This document shows positions 25,381-33,989 of a stretch of 64,000 bases of DNA, one piece after another. Below the pieces are notes generated by a model, which was given only the letters and a program-made list of their open reading frames with translations, did no database searches and was not told the origin of the DNA. A program made the translations under genes and the position numbers. The stretch is from Iamia sp038233075 (GTDB taxonomy: Bacteria > Actinomycetota > Acidimicrobiia > Acidimicrobiales > Iamiaceae): positions 7,528-71,527 of the forward strand of contig JBBSMQ010000019.1 in assembly GCA_038233075.1 (NCBI GenBank), read 5' to 3'. Within the stretch, counting starts at the first letter, position 1; the number at the start of each line of letters is the position of its first letter.

Positions 25381-26817
25381 CTAGCCGGTCCGAGCCCGAC
25401 GCTTCTTCTTGGGCGTGGAGCGCTCGTCGAGCTGGAGCCTTCGTTCGGCCCCGGGGACCCCTCGTTCCAGCTGCCGGCTCCGTTCTCGCTCGGCATCGAT
25501 CTCGGCGCCGAGGAGGATGGCCAGGTTGGTGATCCACAACCAGACCAGGGCGATGATCACCCCTGCCAGGGCGCCGTAGGTCTTGTTGTAGGAGCCGAAG
25601 TTGGCGACGAAGAAGGCGAAGCCGGCCGAGGCCACGAGCCAGACCACCACGGCGAGGATGCTGCCCAGGGTGATCCAGCGGAAGCGGGGCAGCTTGGCGT
25701 TGGGCGCCATGTGGTAGAGCAGGGCGAGCATGAACAACACGACGACGGCGAGGACGGGCCACTTGGCGATGTCCCAGATGGTCAGCGCAGTGCTGCTCAA
25801 CCCGATCTGATCGCCGATCTCCTCGGCCACCGGGCCGGTGAGGGTGACCGCTGCCAGCACGAGCGCCAGCAGCACCACGAGGATGAGGGTGATCAACATC
25901 TGCAGGGGCCGCAGCTTGAAGAAGGTGCGGCCCTCCTCGACCTCGTAGATCTCGTTGGAGGCCCGCATGAACGCCCCGATGTAGCCCGACGCCGTCCACA
26001 GGGCGCCGACGATGCCGACGATGAGGAGGACGCCCACGGTGCCCTGGCTGCTCGTGACGTCGTCGATCGGGCCCTCGAAGGTGTCCGCCGCTGATGACGA
26101 TCCGAGCGACTCCGCGATGTTGGTCAGGGTCTCGGTGACCGTCTCCGGGTCCCAGACCAGACCGACGATCGACACCAGTGCGATGAGCGCGGGAAAGATG
26201 GACAGCACCGAGTAGTAGGTGAGCCCGGCCGCTCGGTCGGCGAGGTTGTCCTCCTTGAACTCGAACACGGCCCGCTTGAGCGTGGCGCCCAAGCCCCCCT
26301 CACGAGGGTGGGCGGGTCCGGCCGGCCCGCCCCACGTTGCTGTGGGCTCGTCCCGACCGGCCGCCGGGTCGGCTCCGTCCCCCTGCTCCGGGCTGCTCTC
26401 GTCCTGGCCGGCGTCCGAGGGCCGCGTGGCTTGGTGGTCCGGATGGTCGGGATCGGCGTGACGGGAGGTTGCGTCACCGCCGTGCGCATCGGCTGGGCCG
26501 GCGTCGGTCTGGCCCCCGTCCGTCCGGAGCGACTCAGCGGAGCGGTCATCACCGTCGCTCGCCGGTCTCGTGCTGTCGTCGGATCGGGACGCGCCCTCGG
26601 CTCCCGCGCCTCGTTGCGGGGTGCGCTCCGGGTCCGGCGGGCGGGGGCCGGGCTCGCGTCCCGGCTCGTCAACGCGCCCGCCCTCCGGTGGACTCGGGTC
26701 AGCCGTCCTCGCCTCCCGGCTGACCTGCTCTTCCGTCGTCTGGGAGGGAGCCCGGGCGCCCGGGCGCGCACCGCGTCGACCCTTGGCCCCTCGACGGAGC
26801 TTCCTGAGCAGTGCCAT
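25381..26817 (-). CDS. YihY/UPF0761 family inner membrane protein with long disordered tail
   Basis: The family (once called RNase BN) consists of six-helix membrane proteins of unclear function. The 478 residues begin MALLRKLRRGAKGRRG, followed by about 150 Asp/Pro/Gly/Arg-rich disordered residues. The family core starts at GGLGATLKRAVFEFKEDNLADRAAGLTYYSVLSIFPALIALVS and ends VIIALVWLWITNLAILLGAEIDAE, with a basic C-terminus. The ATG at 26817 is preferred over GTG 26835 and ATG 26823, because AAGGAGG (26830-26824) lies exactly six bases before it. The tail is much longer than usual for the family. Confidence 0.88.
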   Translation of the reverse strand: MALLRKLRRGAKGRRGARPGARAPSQTTEEQVSREARTADPSPPEGGRVDEPGREPGPRPPDPERTPQRGAGAEGASRSDDSTRPASDGDDRSAESLRTDGGQTDAGPADAHGGDATSRHADPDHPDHQATRPSDAGQDESSPEQGDGADPAAGRDEPTATWGGPAGPAHPREGGLGATLKRAVFEFKEDNLADRAAGLTYYSVLSIFPALIALVSIVGLVWDPETVTETLTNIAESLGSSSAADTFEGPIDDVTSSQGTVGVLLIVGIVGALWTASGYIGAFMRASNEIYEVEEGRTFFKLRPLQMLITLILVVLLALVLAAVTLTGPVAEEIGDQIGLSSTALTIWDIAKWPVLAVVVLFMLALLYHMAPNAKLPRFRWITLGSILAVVVWLVASAGFAFFVANFGSYNKTYGALAGVIIALVWLWITNLAILLGAEIDAERERSRQLERGVPGAERRLQLDERSTPKKKRRARTG

Positions 26818-27027
26818 CGCCATCCTCCTTCGCACGAGGCGCCCCCGACGCCTCGGGACCGCTGCCCCCCCGCACCGTCGGGAAACGTCGGGGTCGGGTC
26901 GCGTGGTACCGTCCGAATCACAGCGGTGTCATTCGTCCACAGGTGTGGAGAACATCTGTGGGCGGCGTTGTGGACCGTCCAAACGGCGGGTGCGAGCCCG
27001 TCGCCGCCGCTGGTCCGAGGAGGCTCT
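26818..27027. promoter_or_regulatory. Divergent yihY/dnaE intergenic region
   Basis: The 210-base gap holds a likely -10 TACCGT (26907-26912) for dnaE with a leader of about 110 bases, and GAGGAGG at 27017-27023 sets the dnaE GTG start. On the minus strand CCTCCTT (26824-26830) is the yihY SD. Between 26932 and 26975 lie several TCCACA/TGTGG-type words, but none is a good match to a known operator. Confidence 0.4.
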
Positions 27028-30000
27028 GTGGGCGACTCGTTCACCCACCTGCACACCCACACCGCGTACTCGATGCCCGACGGCGCGTCGCGGATCGACC
27101 TGGGGGGGGCGGCGGCCGCCGCCGACGGCCAGCCCGCGCTGGGCATCACCGACCACGGCAACATGTACGGCGTCCTGCCCTTCTACAAGGCGTGCCGCGA
27201 GCAGGGGATCAACCCGGTGCTGGGCTTCGAGGCCTACATGGCCCACGAGCACCGCAGCGAGCGGATCCAGACCCGGGGCAAGGTCGACGACACCGGCGGT
27301 GAGGGCGACGGGGGGAAGAAGGCCTACTACCACCTGACCCTGCTGGCCGAGGACGACGTCGGCTACCGGAACCTGATCCAGCTCTCGTCGCGGGCCTTCC
27401 TGGAGGGCTACTACCGCAAGCCCAAGGTCGACTGGGAGACCCTGGCCGACCACTCCGAGGGTGTGATCGCCACCACCGGTTGCCTCGGTGGCCACGTCCT
27501 CCAGTCCCTGCTCAACGGCGACCCCAAGGCCGCGCTGGCCAAGGCGGCGCGGCTCCAGGAGATCTTCGGCCGCGACAACCTGTTCGTGGAGATGCAGGAC
27601 CACGGCATCCCCGAGCAGCATCGGACCAACCCGCAGCTCATCGAGATCGCCAAGCGCCTTGGCGCCCCGCTGCTCGCCACCAACGACAGCCACTACACCC
27701 ATGCCGCCGATGCCGAGGGCCACGACGCCCTCCTCTGCGTGCAGACCGGCGCCCTCCTGGCCGAGAGCGAGAACGAGCGCTTCAAGTTCAAGGGCGCCGG
27801 CCACTACCTGAAGTCGGCGGCGGAGATGCGCCACCTGTTCCGCGAAGTCGAGGTGGCCTGCGACAGCTCGCTCTGGATCGCGGAGCGGGCCCAGGTCACC
27901 ATCGACGTCGACGGCAAGCCCAAGCTGCCCAGCTTCCCCCTGCCCGAGGGCTTCGCCACCGATGCCGACCACCTGCGCCACCTCACCTTCGAGGGGGCCC
28001 GCCAGCGGTGGGGCGACGACCTGCCCGACAGGGTCGTCGATCGGCTCGCCTACGAGCTGAAGATCATCGACGACATGGGGTTCTCGGCCTACTTCCTCAT
28101 CACGTGGGACCTCATCAAGCACGCGCGCGACACGGGCATCCGGGTCGGCCCCGGGCGGGGGAGCGCGGCCGGGTGCGCGGTGGCCTACTGCCTGCGGATC
28201 ACCGACCTGGACCCCATCCGCTACGACCTGCTCTTCGAGCGCTTCCTCAACCCGAGCCGGGTGTCGATGCCCGACATCGACATGGACTTCGACTCGCGTG
28301 GCCGTGACGAGATGATCCGCTACGCGGCCGAGCGCTACGGGCGCGACCACGTGGCCCAGATCGTCACCTTCTCCACCATCAAGGCCCGCGCCGCGGTGCG
28401 CGACGCGGCCCGGGTGCTGGGGCTGCCCTATGCGATGGGCGACAAGGTGGCCAAGGCCATGCCGCCGCTGGTCATGGGGCGCGACACGCCCCTGTACGCC
28501 TGCCTGGAGAAGCACGAGAAGTTCGTCGACGGCTACCAGCGGGCGGCCGAGCTGCGGGGCATGTACGAGGCCGATCCCGACGTGGCCAGGGTGGTCGACG
28601 TGGCCAAGGGCCTCGAGGGGTTGCGCCGCCAGGACGGCATCCACGCCGCCGCGGTGGTGATCACCGACGCACCCCTCACCGACTACCTGCCCATCCAGCG
28701 CAAGCCCGTCGCCGGCCAGGCCCTCGAGGAGGCGCCGGTCGTCACCCAGTACGAGATGAACAACGTCGAGGAGCTGGGCCTGCTCAAGATGGACTTCCTG
28801 GGCCTGCGGAACCTCGACGTCATCACCGACGCCCTGGCCCTCATCAAGGACTTCCGCGGCATCGAGGTCGACATCGACGACCCGCCGCTCGACGACGAGG
28901 CCACCTTCGAGATGCTGCGCCGGGGTGACTCCATCGGCGTGTTCCAGATGGAGGGCGGCGGGCTGCGCCAGCTGCTGCGCCTGCTGGCTCCCACCACCTT
29001 CGAGGACGTGTGCGCGCTCGTGGCCCTCTACCGGCCTGGACCCATGGGCGTCGACATGCACACCGACTACGCCGAGCGCAAGAACGAGCGGCGTCCGGTC
29101 GAGTTCTTCCACCCCGACGCCAAGGAGCTGCTGGCCGACACCTACGGCCTGATGATCTACCAGGAGTCGGTCATGCGGGTCTCCCAGCAGTTCGCGGGGT
29201 ACTCCCTGGCCGACGCCGACAACCTCCGCAAGGCGTGCGGCAAGAAGAAGCGCGAGGTGATGGCCCAGGAGCGCTCCAAGTTCGTCGACGGCTGCGCATC
29301 CTCCGGCTACGGCGCCGAGCTCGGCACCCACCTGTTCGACATCATCGAGAACTTCGCCGACTACGCCTTCAACAAGTCCCACTCCTTCGGCTACGGGCTG
29401 GTCGCCTACCAGACCGCCTACCTGAAGGCGAACTACCGCATCGAGTACCTGGCCGCGCTGCTGACGAGTGTGAAGGCCAACCTCGACAAGGCTGCGATCT
29501 ACCTGAACGAGTGCCGGATCTCCGGCATCCGGGTGCTGGTGGCCGACGTCAACCGCTCCGGCGCCGACTTCGTGCCCACCCAGCTCGACGACGGCACCGA
29601 GGCCATCCCCTTCGGGCTCTCCGCGGTGCGCAACGTGGGCGCTGCCATCGTCGAGCAGATGGTGGCCGAGCGCGAGGCCAACGGGCCCTACGCCGACTTC
29701 TGCGACTTCTGCGACCGGGTCCCGCTGCCGGTGCTGAACAAGAGAGGCATCGAATCGCTGATCAAGGCCGGTGGGTTCGACTCCCTCGGCCACCACCGCA
29801 AGGGCCTGCTCCAGGTGTTCGAGCCCATCATCGACATGACCCTGTCCCGTCGCCGCCAGGAGGACCAGGGGGTCATGTCGCTGTTCGACGACGCTCCCGT
29901 CGATGGGCCCGGTTTCGATGACCGGCCGCCGATCCCCGTCGTGGAGTTCGACAAGACCGAGAAGCTGCGCTTCGAGAAGGAGATGCTGGGGCTCTACGTC

Positions 30001-30615
30001 TCGGATCACCCCATCATGGGCCTGGAGGACGCTCTGGCCCGCCGGACCGACTGCTCGCTGCGGGAGCTGATCGAACAGGCCGAGACGGGCGAGGCCGACG
30101 TCCCCCCACCGGCGAACGGCAACGGTCGCGATCGGCGGGACAGGGTCGTCACCGTGGGCGGGGTCATCACCAGCCTCCAGCACAAGTTCACCCGGGCCAA
30201 CGCTCGCATGGCCGTCTTCGTGCTCGAGGACCTGGAGGCCAGCCTCGAGGTCACCGTGTTCCCCCGCACCTTCGAGACCATCGGCCACATGCTGGCCGAC
30301 GACCTGGTGGTCACCATGAGGGCCCGGCTCGACACCCGCGACGACCAGCCCAAGCTCATCGCCATGGAGGTCACGCCCTGCGAGGATCTCTCCGACGATC
30401 CCCCCCTGCGACTCCGGGTCGCTCCCCACCACCTCTCCGAGGCCCGGGTGCGCGACCTCAAGGACCTGCTGGTGCGCTTCCCGGGCCACTCCGCCGTCTA
30501 CCTCCACGTGGGCGAGCAGGTCGTGCGCCTGCCCGATGCCTGGTCGGTCGACCGCGGCTCGGGGCTCGTGGCCGAGCTGCGGGTCGTCTTCGGCGCCGAC
30601 TGCCTGGCGGGCTGA
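27028..30615 (+). CDS. dnaE: DNA polymerase III alpha subunit DnaE
   Basis: DnaE is the replicative polymerase. The 1195 residues match actinobacterial DnaE1 in length and order: PHP domain from the N-terminus (FTHLHTHTAYSMPDGA, ITDHGNMYGVLPFY), palm with the catalytic Asp pair in MPDIDMDFDSRGRD near residue 415, the fingers block NKSHSFGYGLVAYQTAYLKANY, helix-hairpin-helix, and an OB fold at the C-terminus (VITSLQHKFTRANARMAVFVLED). The His-rich PHP motifs HLHTH and DHGN appear intact, consistent with proofreading by the PHP domain. GTG at 27028 follows GAGGAGG by four bases. Confidence 0.97.
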   Translation: MGDSFTHLHTHTAYSMPDGASRIDLGGAAAAADGQPALGITDHGNMYGVLPFYKACREQGINPVLGFEAYMAHEHRSERIQTRGKVDDTGGEGDGGKKAYYHLTLLAEDDVGYRNLIQLSSRAFLEGYYRKPKVDWETLADHSEGVIATTGCLGGHVLQSLLNGDPKAALAKAARLQEIFGRDNLFVEMQDHGIPEQHRTNPQLIEIAKRLGAPLLATNDSHYTHAADAEGHDALLCVQTGALLAESENERFKFKGAGHYLKSAAEMRHLFREVEVACDSSLWIAERAQVTIDVDGKPKLPSFPLPEGFATDADHLRHLTFEGARQRWGDDLPDRVVDRLAYELKIIDDMGFSAYFLITWDLIKHARDTGIRVGPGRGSAAGCAVAYCLRITDLDPIRYDLLFERFLNPSRVSMPDIDMDFDSRGRDEMIRYAAERYGRDHVAQIVTFSTIKARAAVRDAARVLGLPYAMGDKVAKAMPPLVMGRDTPLYACLEKHEKFVDGYQRAAELRGMYEADPDVARVVDVAKGLEGLRRQDGIHAAAVVITDAPLTDYLPIQRKPVAGQALEEAPVVTQYEMNNVEELGLLKMDFLGLRNLDVITDALALIKDFRGIEVDIDDPPLDDEATFEMLRRGDSIGVFQMEGGGLRQLLRLLAPTTFEDVCALVALYRPGPMGVDMHTDYAERKNERRPVEFFHPDAKELLADTYGLMIYQESVMRVSQQFAGYSLADADNLRKACGKKKREVMAQERSKFVDGCASSGYGAELGTHLFDIIENFADYAFNKSHSFGYGLVAYQTAYLKANYRIEYLAALLTSVKANLDKAAIYLNECRISGIRVLVADVNRSGADFVPTQLDDGTEAIPFGLSAVRNVGAAIVEQMVAEREANGPYADFCDFCDRVPLPVLNKRGIESLIKAGGFDSLGHHRKGLLQVFEPIIDMTLSRRRQEDQGVMSLFDDAPVDGPGFDDRPPIPVVEFDKTEKLRFEKEMLGLYVSDHPIMGLEDALARRTDCSLRELIEQAETGEADVPPPANGNGRDRRDRVVTVGGVITSLQHKFTRANARMAVFVLEDLEASLEVTVFPRTFETIGHMLADDLVVTMRARLDTRDDQPKLIAMEVTPCEDLSDDPPLRLRVAPHHLSEARVRDLKDLLVRFPGHSAVYLHVGEQVVRLPDAWSVDRGSGLVAELRVVFGADCLAG

Positions 30616-30623
30616 GTGCGTTC

Positions 30624-30644
30624 CTACCGCGGTAGTCTTCCGGT
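30624..30644 (+). promoter_or_regulatory. Operator palindrome overlapping leaderless promoter of vapBC-type pair
   Basis: CTACCGCGGTAG at 30624-30635 is a perfect 12-base palindrome. Its last three bases are the first three of TAGTCT (30633-30638), a -10 hexamer that ends six bases before the antitoxin GTG at 30645. An antitoxin dimer bound here would block RNA polymerase, the usual autoregulation of such operons. No SD is present. Confidence 0.55.
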
Positions 30645-30872
30645 GTGACCACGACCAAGCGGAAGATCTCGGTGTCGGTGGACGAGGACCTCGTGGCCGA
30701 GCTGGAGGCATCGGACGAGCCCGTGTCGACCCAGGTGAACAGCGCCCTCCGGAGCCAGCTGGAGCATCGTCGGCGCCAGAGGTTGCTGCGCGAGTGGCTC
30801 GATCGGATGGATGCCGAAGAGGGACCCGTCGATGAGGCGATCGTCCAGAAGTACATGGACCTGCTCCGGTGA
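30645..30872 (+). CDS. vapB: VapB-type antitoxin, ribbon-helix-helix-like
   Basis: The 75 residues begin with a beta strand and helices typical of ribbon-helix-helix antitoxins (KRKISVSVDEDLVAELEA, VSTQVNSALRSQLEHRRRQ). The C-terminal half is acidic and probably wraps around the toxin (WLDRMDAEEGPVDEAIVQKYMDLL). The GTG start has no SD and appears leaderless. The stop overlaps the toxin start in GTGA. The antitoxin should neutralise the neighbouring PIN nuclease and bind the palindrome at its own promoter. Confidence 0.8.
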   Translation: MTTTKRKISVSVDEDLVAELEASDEPVSTQVNSALRSQLEHRRRQRLLREWLDRMDAEEGPVDEAIVQKYMDLLR

Positions 30873-31282
30873 CGTCGGTCCTCGTGCTCGATGCCGAGGC
30901 GATGTCTGCGCTGTCCCACCGATCGGGCCCACGTCGAGATGAGGTCCGCGGCGCGTTGGACGCCGCTGAGCGACTCGACCGGGGTGCGATCGTGCCCGCC
31001 GTCGTGCTGGCGGAGCTCTACCGCGGTCCGCGACGCAACCCCGTCGTCGACGCCTGCCTCTCGCGTGAGACCGGCCTCTCGGTGCGCGACACGGACCGGG
31101 TGCTGGCTCGGGCCGTCGGAGGAGTCCTCGTCGCGGCGGGCGCAGGGTCCGAGGACATGGTCGACGCCCACCTCGTCGCAGTGGCGGCCGAACCCGATCG
31201 GGGCGTGGTGCTGACCGGAGACGAGCCTGACCTCACCCGGCTCGCCGCCGCGTACCCCTCGGTCGTCGTGCAGGGCCTGTGA
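30869..31282 (+). CDS. vapC: VapC-type PIN domain ribonuclease toxin
   Basis: PIN toxins cut specific tRNAs or rRNA with a cluster of acidic residues that holds Mg. The 137 residues show SVLVLDAEAMSALS (Asp near residue 8), VVLAELYRG (Glu near 46), EDMVDAHLVAVAA (acidic pair near 92-96) and VVLTGDEPDLTRLAA (Asp near 115), the four expected positions. Overlap with the antitoxin by GTGA keeps toxin translation coupled. The target RNA cannot be told from sequence. Confidence 0.85.
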   Translation: MTSVLVLDAEAMSALSHRSGPRRDEVRGALDAAERLDRGAIVPAVVLAELYRGPRRNPVVDACLSRETGLSVRDTDRVLARAVGGVLVAAGAGSEDMVDAHLVAVAAEPDRGVVLTGDEPDLTRLAAAYPSVVVQGL

Positions 31283-31388
31283 GCCCCCGGGCTCCGGCCG
31301 ACGTCCGGGAGTCGAGTTGCACGACGGCGCTGCGCCGACTGGACTTAGGAGGCCCCCTACGCCCGCACCCGGAGGGTTGACGACACCC

Positions 31389-32057
31389 ATGGCCATCGAG
31401 GTCGACACCAAGGACTGCACCGCCCTCTCGGATTCAGAGCTGGCCGAGATGGCCGATCTCTGTGCGTCGGGGCCGCGACCCTACGAAGCCGGCCTGCTCT
31501 CGAAGCTGATCGAGGAGTGGGTGCTCGTCACCCTCGCTCGGGACAACGATCGCCTGAAGGGCTTCTCGTTCTGCACCCTGGAGCGCATCGGCGGCACCCC
31601 CAGCCTCTTGATCGGCCTGGCGTCCATCAAGCGGACATCCAAGCGCGACACCGTGCTGCGCCAGATGGTGGGCGACCAGCTGCGGCGCTCGGTGCTGGCC
31701 TTCCCCGACGAGGACGTGCTCGTCGGCACCCGCCTGGCCACCGCCTCGGGCTTCGACGCCTTCCGCACCCTCGACGACGTCGTCCCCCGCCCCGACTACG
31801 TCGCCACCGGTGAGGAGCGGGCGTGGGGTCGGCGCCTGGCCAAGCGCTTCGGCACCTCGGCCGAGGCCTACGACGAGCGGGCCTTCAAGATCACCGGCTC
31901 CGAGGTGCCGGCGCTGGTCCTCGACCACGACAGCGCCAAGCCCGAGGCCATCGACGCAGAGATCGTCGCCCTCTTCGACGACATCGACGAGGACGCCGGC
32001 GACGCCCTGGTTGCCTTCGGCTGGGCCCTCGCCGACGATCTGGTGAAGCTGCTGTAG
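31389..32057 (+). CDS. Uncharacterised protein, possibly GNAT-like
   Basis: The 222-residue soluble protein has no signal peptide. The middle part alternates strands and helices (LVTLARDNDRLKGFSFCTLERI, SLLIGLASIKRT, VLVGTRLATASGFDAFRTL) in a way that recalls an acetyltransferase fold, but the acetyl-CoA loop is not evident. The C-terminus is rich in Asp (ALFDDIDEDAGDALVAFGWALADDL). I do not recognise a family. ATG 31389 is chosen from the start of sequence that looks conserved. GGAGGG lies 12 bases upstream, a bit far. The nitroreductase follows 38 bases downstream. Confidence 0.65.
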   Translation: MAIEVDTKDCTALSDSELAEMADLCASGPRPYEAGLLSKLIEEWVLVTLARDNDRLKGFSFCTLERIGGTPSLLIGLASIKRTSKRDTVLRQMVGDQLRRSVLAFPDEDVLVGTRLATASGFDAFRTLDDVVPRPDYVATGEERAWGRRLAKRFGTSAEAYDERAFKITGSEVPALVLDHDSAKPEAIDAEIVALFDDIDEDAGDALVAFGWALADDLVKLL

Positions 32058-32095
32058 GCCAGCCGCCGGCACCGCCCCCGGGCGGTGTCACCCCC

Positions 32096-32716
32096 ATGGA
32101 GCTCTCCGATGCCGTCCGCCGCCGGCGCATGGTGCGCTCGTTCACCAATGCGCCCGTCGATGGGCCCGTGCTCGACGCCCTGCTCGACGGGGCCCGACGG
32201 GCGCCGTCGGCGGGCAACGCCCAGGGGGCGCGGTTCCTGGTCCTCGACACCCCCGCCGCGGTCGCCGGGTACTGGGACCTGACCCTGGCTCCGGACCGGC
32301 GGGCGAGCTTCGCCTGGCCGGGGTTGCTGGTGGCGCCGGTCCTGGTCGTCGTGCTGGTGGATCCCGATGCCTACGTGACCCGCTACGCCGAGGCGGACAA
32401 GGAGGCCACAGGTCTGGGGGAGGGCCCCGAGGCCTGGTCGGTCCCGTACTGGTGGGTCGACGCCGGCGCGACGGTCCAGACCCTGCTGCTCGGAGCGGTC
32501 GACGCCGGGCTGGGGGCATGTCTGTTCGGGCTGTTCGCGGCGGAGGAGGCCGTGCTCGCGGCCCACGGCGTGCCGCCGCGCTGGCGCAGCGCCGGGACCG
32601 TCGCCCTGGGCCATCCCGCACCCGGTGACCGGCCGGGACGGTCCGCCCGACGGCCGCGGCGGGTCTGGGGCGAGGTGGTCCGGCGGGGCCGGTGGGGTCC
32701 TGCCTCCTCGCCCTGA
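32096..32716 (+). CDS. Nitroreductase family protein
   Basis: This FMN-dependent oxidoreductase-fold protein has 206 residues. It starts MELSDAVRRRRMVRSFTNAPVD, the classic nitroreductase opening, then RRAPSAGNAQGARFLVLD. Later come VDAGATVQTLLLGAVDAGLGACLFGLF and PPRWRSAGTVALGHPAPGD. FMN-binding Arg and Ser/Asn positions are present near the N-terminus. The substrate is unknown; members reduce nitro compounds, flavins or dehalogenate. The short gap to the upstream unknown gene suggests co-transcription. Confidence 0.88.
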   Translation: MELSDAVRRRRMVRSFTNAPVDGPVLDALLDGARRAPSAGNAQGARFLVLDTPAAVAGYWDLTLAPDRRASFAWPGLLVAPVLVVVLVDPDAYVTRYAEADKEATGLGEGPEAWSVPYWWVDAGATVQTLLLGAVDAGLGACLFGLFAAEEAVLAAHGVPPRWRSAGTVALGHPAPGDRPGRSARRPRRVWGEVVRRGRWGPASSP

Positions 32717-33022
32717 GGCCGTTGCTGAGGACCTGCGCGGATAGGACCGGGTCGCGCCGGAGTTTCTCCTCGGCTGCGTCTCGGAGAGGGCCCGTGCTTG
32801 CTGGGTCGCCTCGCCTACCGGCTCGTCTCCTAAGGTTGCAGAGATGTGACGGTCGCAGCCTTCTGACCAGGCGATCCTTGGCGCGTGCCCAACTTCACGT
32901 TGCGATCAGGTTACGAAGTTGGGCACCAGGGGCCACACTGTCCTCTGCCCCGTCAATCGTGAACGTGATCACGTGGCTCTGCCGGCGGGGTGCACTGAAC
33001 CTCGATGCAAGGAGATCGTCCC
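32717..33022 (+). promoter_or_regulatory. Structured upstream region of the Rpf-like gene
   Basis: These 306 bases carry no gene. Three symmetric elements stand out. AAGGTTGC/GCAGCCTT (32832-32839 and 32855-32862) forms a stem with one wobble pair. GTGCCCAACTTC/GAAGTTGGGCAC (32885-32896 and 32915-32926) is a perfect 12-bp stem with an 18-base loop. ACGTGATCACGT (32963-32974) is a perfect palindrome without loop. AAGGAG at 33009-33014 is the SD of the next gene. The first stem-loops may be a terminator for the upstream gene or part of a regulatory leader; the last palindrome looks like a repressor or activator site. Confidence 0.45.
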
Positions 33023-33868
33023 ATGGACGCACACCGAAAGGCGCGTTCAGCCTCGCGCCCTCCGAGTTCCACCGCGCCGAAGGGCGCACGGTTCCGCCAC
33101 CGGCGGGCCCGCGTCGCCACCGGCGCCGCCGTCGTCTCCCTCGCGTTGGCCACGGCGCTCGGTCCGGCTGCGGCCGACGAGCTGCTCGTCGACGACGGGG
33201 CGGCGACCACCGAGGCCGTCCGTCAGGACGTCTCGGCCGCGAGTCCCGCGGCCGCGAGTCCCGCGGCCGCGGACACCCCGGCCGCGGACACATCCCTCCC
33301 GGCGGCGCAATTGGACCTGGCCATGGCCCCCAAGCCGCCGAGCGAGCACGACAAGCGAGTGCTGGTCCTGACCCTGGACAAGGTCCAGCGCGACGCCGCG
33401 GAGTCCTTCCGTCGCCTCGCCGCCCACGCTGAGGACGTCCGCCGCCAGGAGGCGGCCGAGCGGGCCGCAGCCGAGGAGGCCGCAGCCGAGGAGGCCGCTC
33501 GCCGGAAGGCCGCTCGCCGGGAGGCTGCCGCCGCCGAGTCCGAGCCCGCCCCCGAGCCCGCCCCCGAGCCCGCCCCCGAGCCCGCCCCCGAGCCCGCCCC
33601 CGAGGCACCGTCGGCGGGCCCGTCGTCCGGTGGTGGTGTCTGGGACTCCCTCGCCGCCTGCGAGTCCGGTGGCAACTGGTCGACCAACACCGGCAACGGC
33701 TACTACGGCGGACTCCAGTTCTCCCAGTCGACCTGGCAGGGCTTCGGTGGCTCCGGCCTGCCCCACCAGAACAGCCGCAGCGCCCAGATCGCCGTGGCCG
33801 AGCGGGTCCTGGCCAGCCAGGGCTGGGGCGCCTGGCCGTCCTGCTCGCGCCAGCTGGGGCTGCGCTAG
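33023..33868 (+). CDS. Secreted transglycosylase with Rpf-like domain
   Basis: This is a resuscitation-promoting-factor-type muralytic enzyme that cuts peptidoglycan outside the cell. The 281 residues start with a basic region and a hydrophobic signal segment (VATGAAVVSLALATALGPAAADE, cleavage likely after AAA or AAD). An Ala/Glu/Arg coiled region follows at about 115-170, then an EPAP spacer from a 12-base tandem repeat (33542-33601, five units), and the C-terminal domain VWDSLAACESGGNWSTNTGN with the catalytic Glu, GGLQFSQSTWQGFGG and a Cys pair. AAGGAG sits eight bases before the ATG. Confidence 0.92.
   Translation: MDAHRKARSASRPPSSTAPKGARFRHRRARVATGAAVVSLALATALGPAAADELLVDDGAATTEAVRQDVSAASPAAASPAAADTPAADTSLPAAQLDLAMAPKPPSEHDKRVLVLTLDKVQRDAAESFRRLAAHAEDVRRQEAAERAAAEEAAAEEAARRKAARREAAAAESEPAPEPAPEPAPEPAPEPAPEAPSAGPSSGGGVWDSLAACESGGNWSTNTGNGYYGGLQFSQSTWQGFGGSGLPHQNSRSAQIAVAERVLASQGWGAWPSCSRQLGLR
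33542..33601 (+). repeat. Five tandem 12-base units encoding EPAP
   Basis: GAGCCCGCCCCC is repeated five times without change inside the Rpf-like gene and encodes a Glu-Pro-Ala-Pro spacer. Perfect repeats of this kind are prone to slippage, so copy number may vary between strains. Confidence 0.85.
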
Positions 33869-33877
33869 GCCCCCGCA

Positions 33878-33967
33878 GACCTGCGGTCTCGCAGGTCCCG
33901 AGATCGGCGGACCCTTCCCCCAGGGTTCCGTCGCCAACCGGCCCGGTCGCGCGAGCGACCGGGCCGG
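33878..33967. terminator. Paired hairpins between convergent genes
   Basis: GACCTGCG-GTCT-CGCAGGTC (33878-33897) is an 8-bp perfect hairpin just after the Rpf-like gene. A second one has a 13-bp perfect stem, CCGGCCCGGTCGC with its complement, and a GCGA loop (33938-33967). They lie between two convergent genes, so the second can act in both directions. Neither is followed by a T-run, as is common in high-GC actinobacteria. Confidence 0.7.
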
Positions 33968-33989
33968 TGCGCGAGACGCCCGCATCGCC

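Noticed and set aside
26932..26975. DnaA-box-like (TCGTCCACA) and SOS-box-like (GAACATCTGTGG) words before dnaE
   Set aside because: Each matches only partly, the spacing is irregular, and such words are expected by chance at this length.
26929..30711. 1260-codon open frame on the minus strand across dnaE
   Set aside because: It mirrors dnaE codons, has no family motif and is typical of antisense frames in GC-rich genes.
32740..33010. c-di-AMP (ydaO) riboswitch before the Rpf-like gene
   Set aside because: The conserved core segments of that riboswitch were not found, although stems exist. A covariance search would decide.
33542..33601. Possible CRISPR-like repeat array
   Set aside because: The units are 12 bases, contiguous, without spacers, and in frame within a coding sequence.
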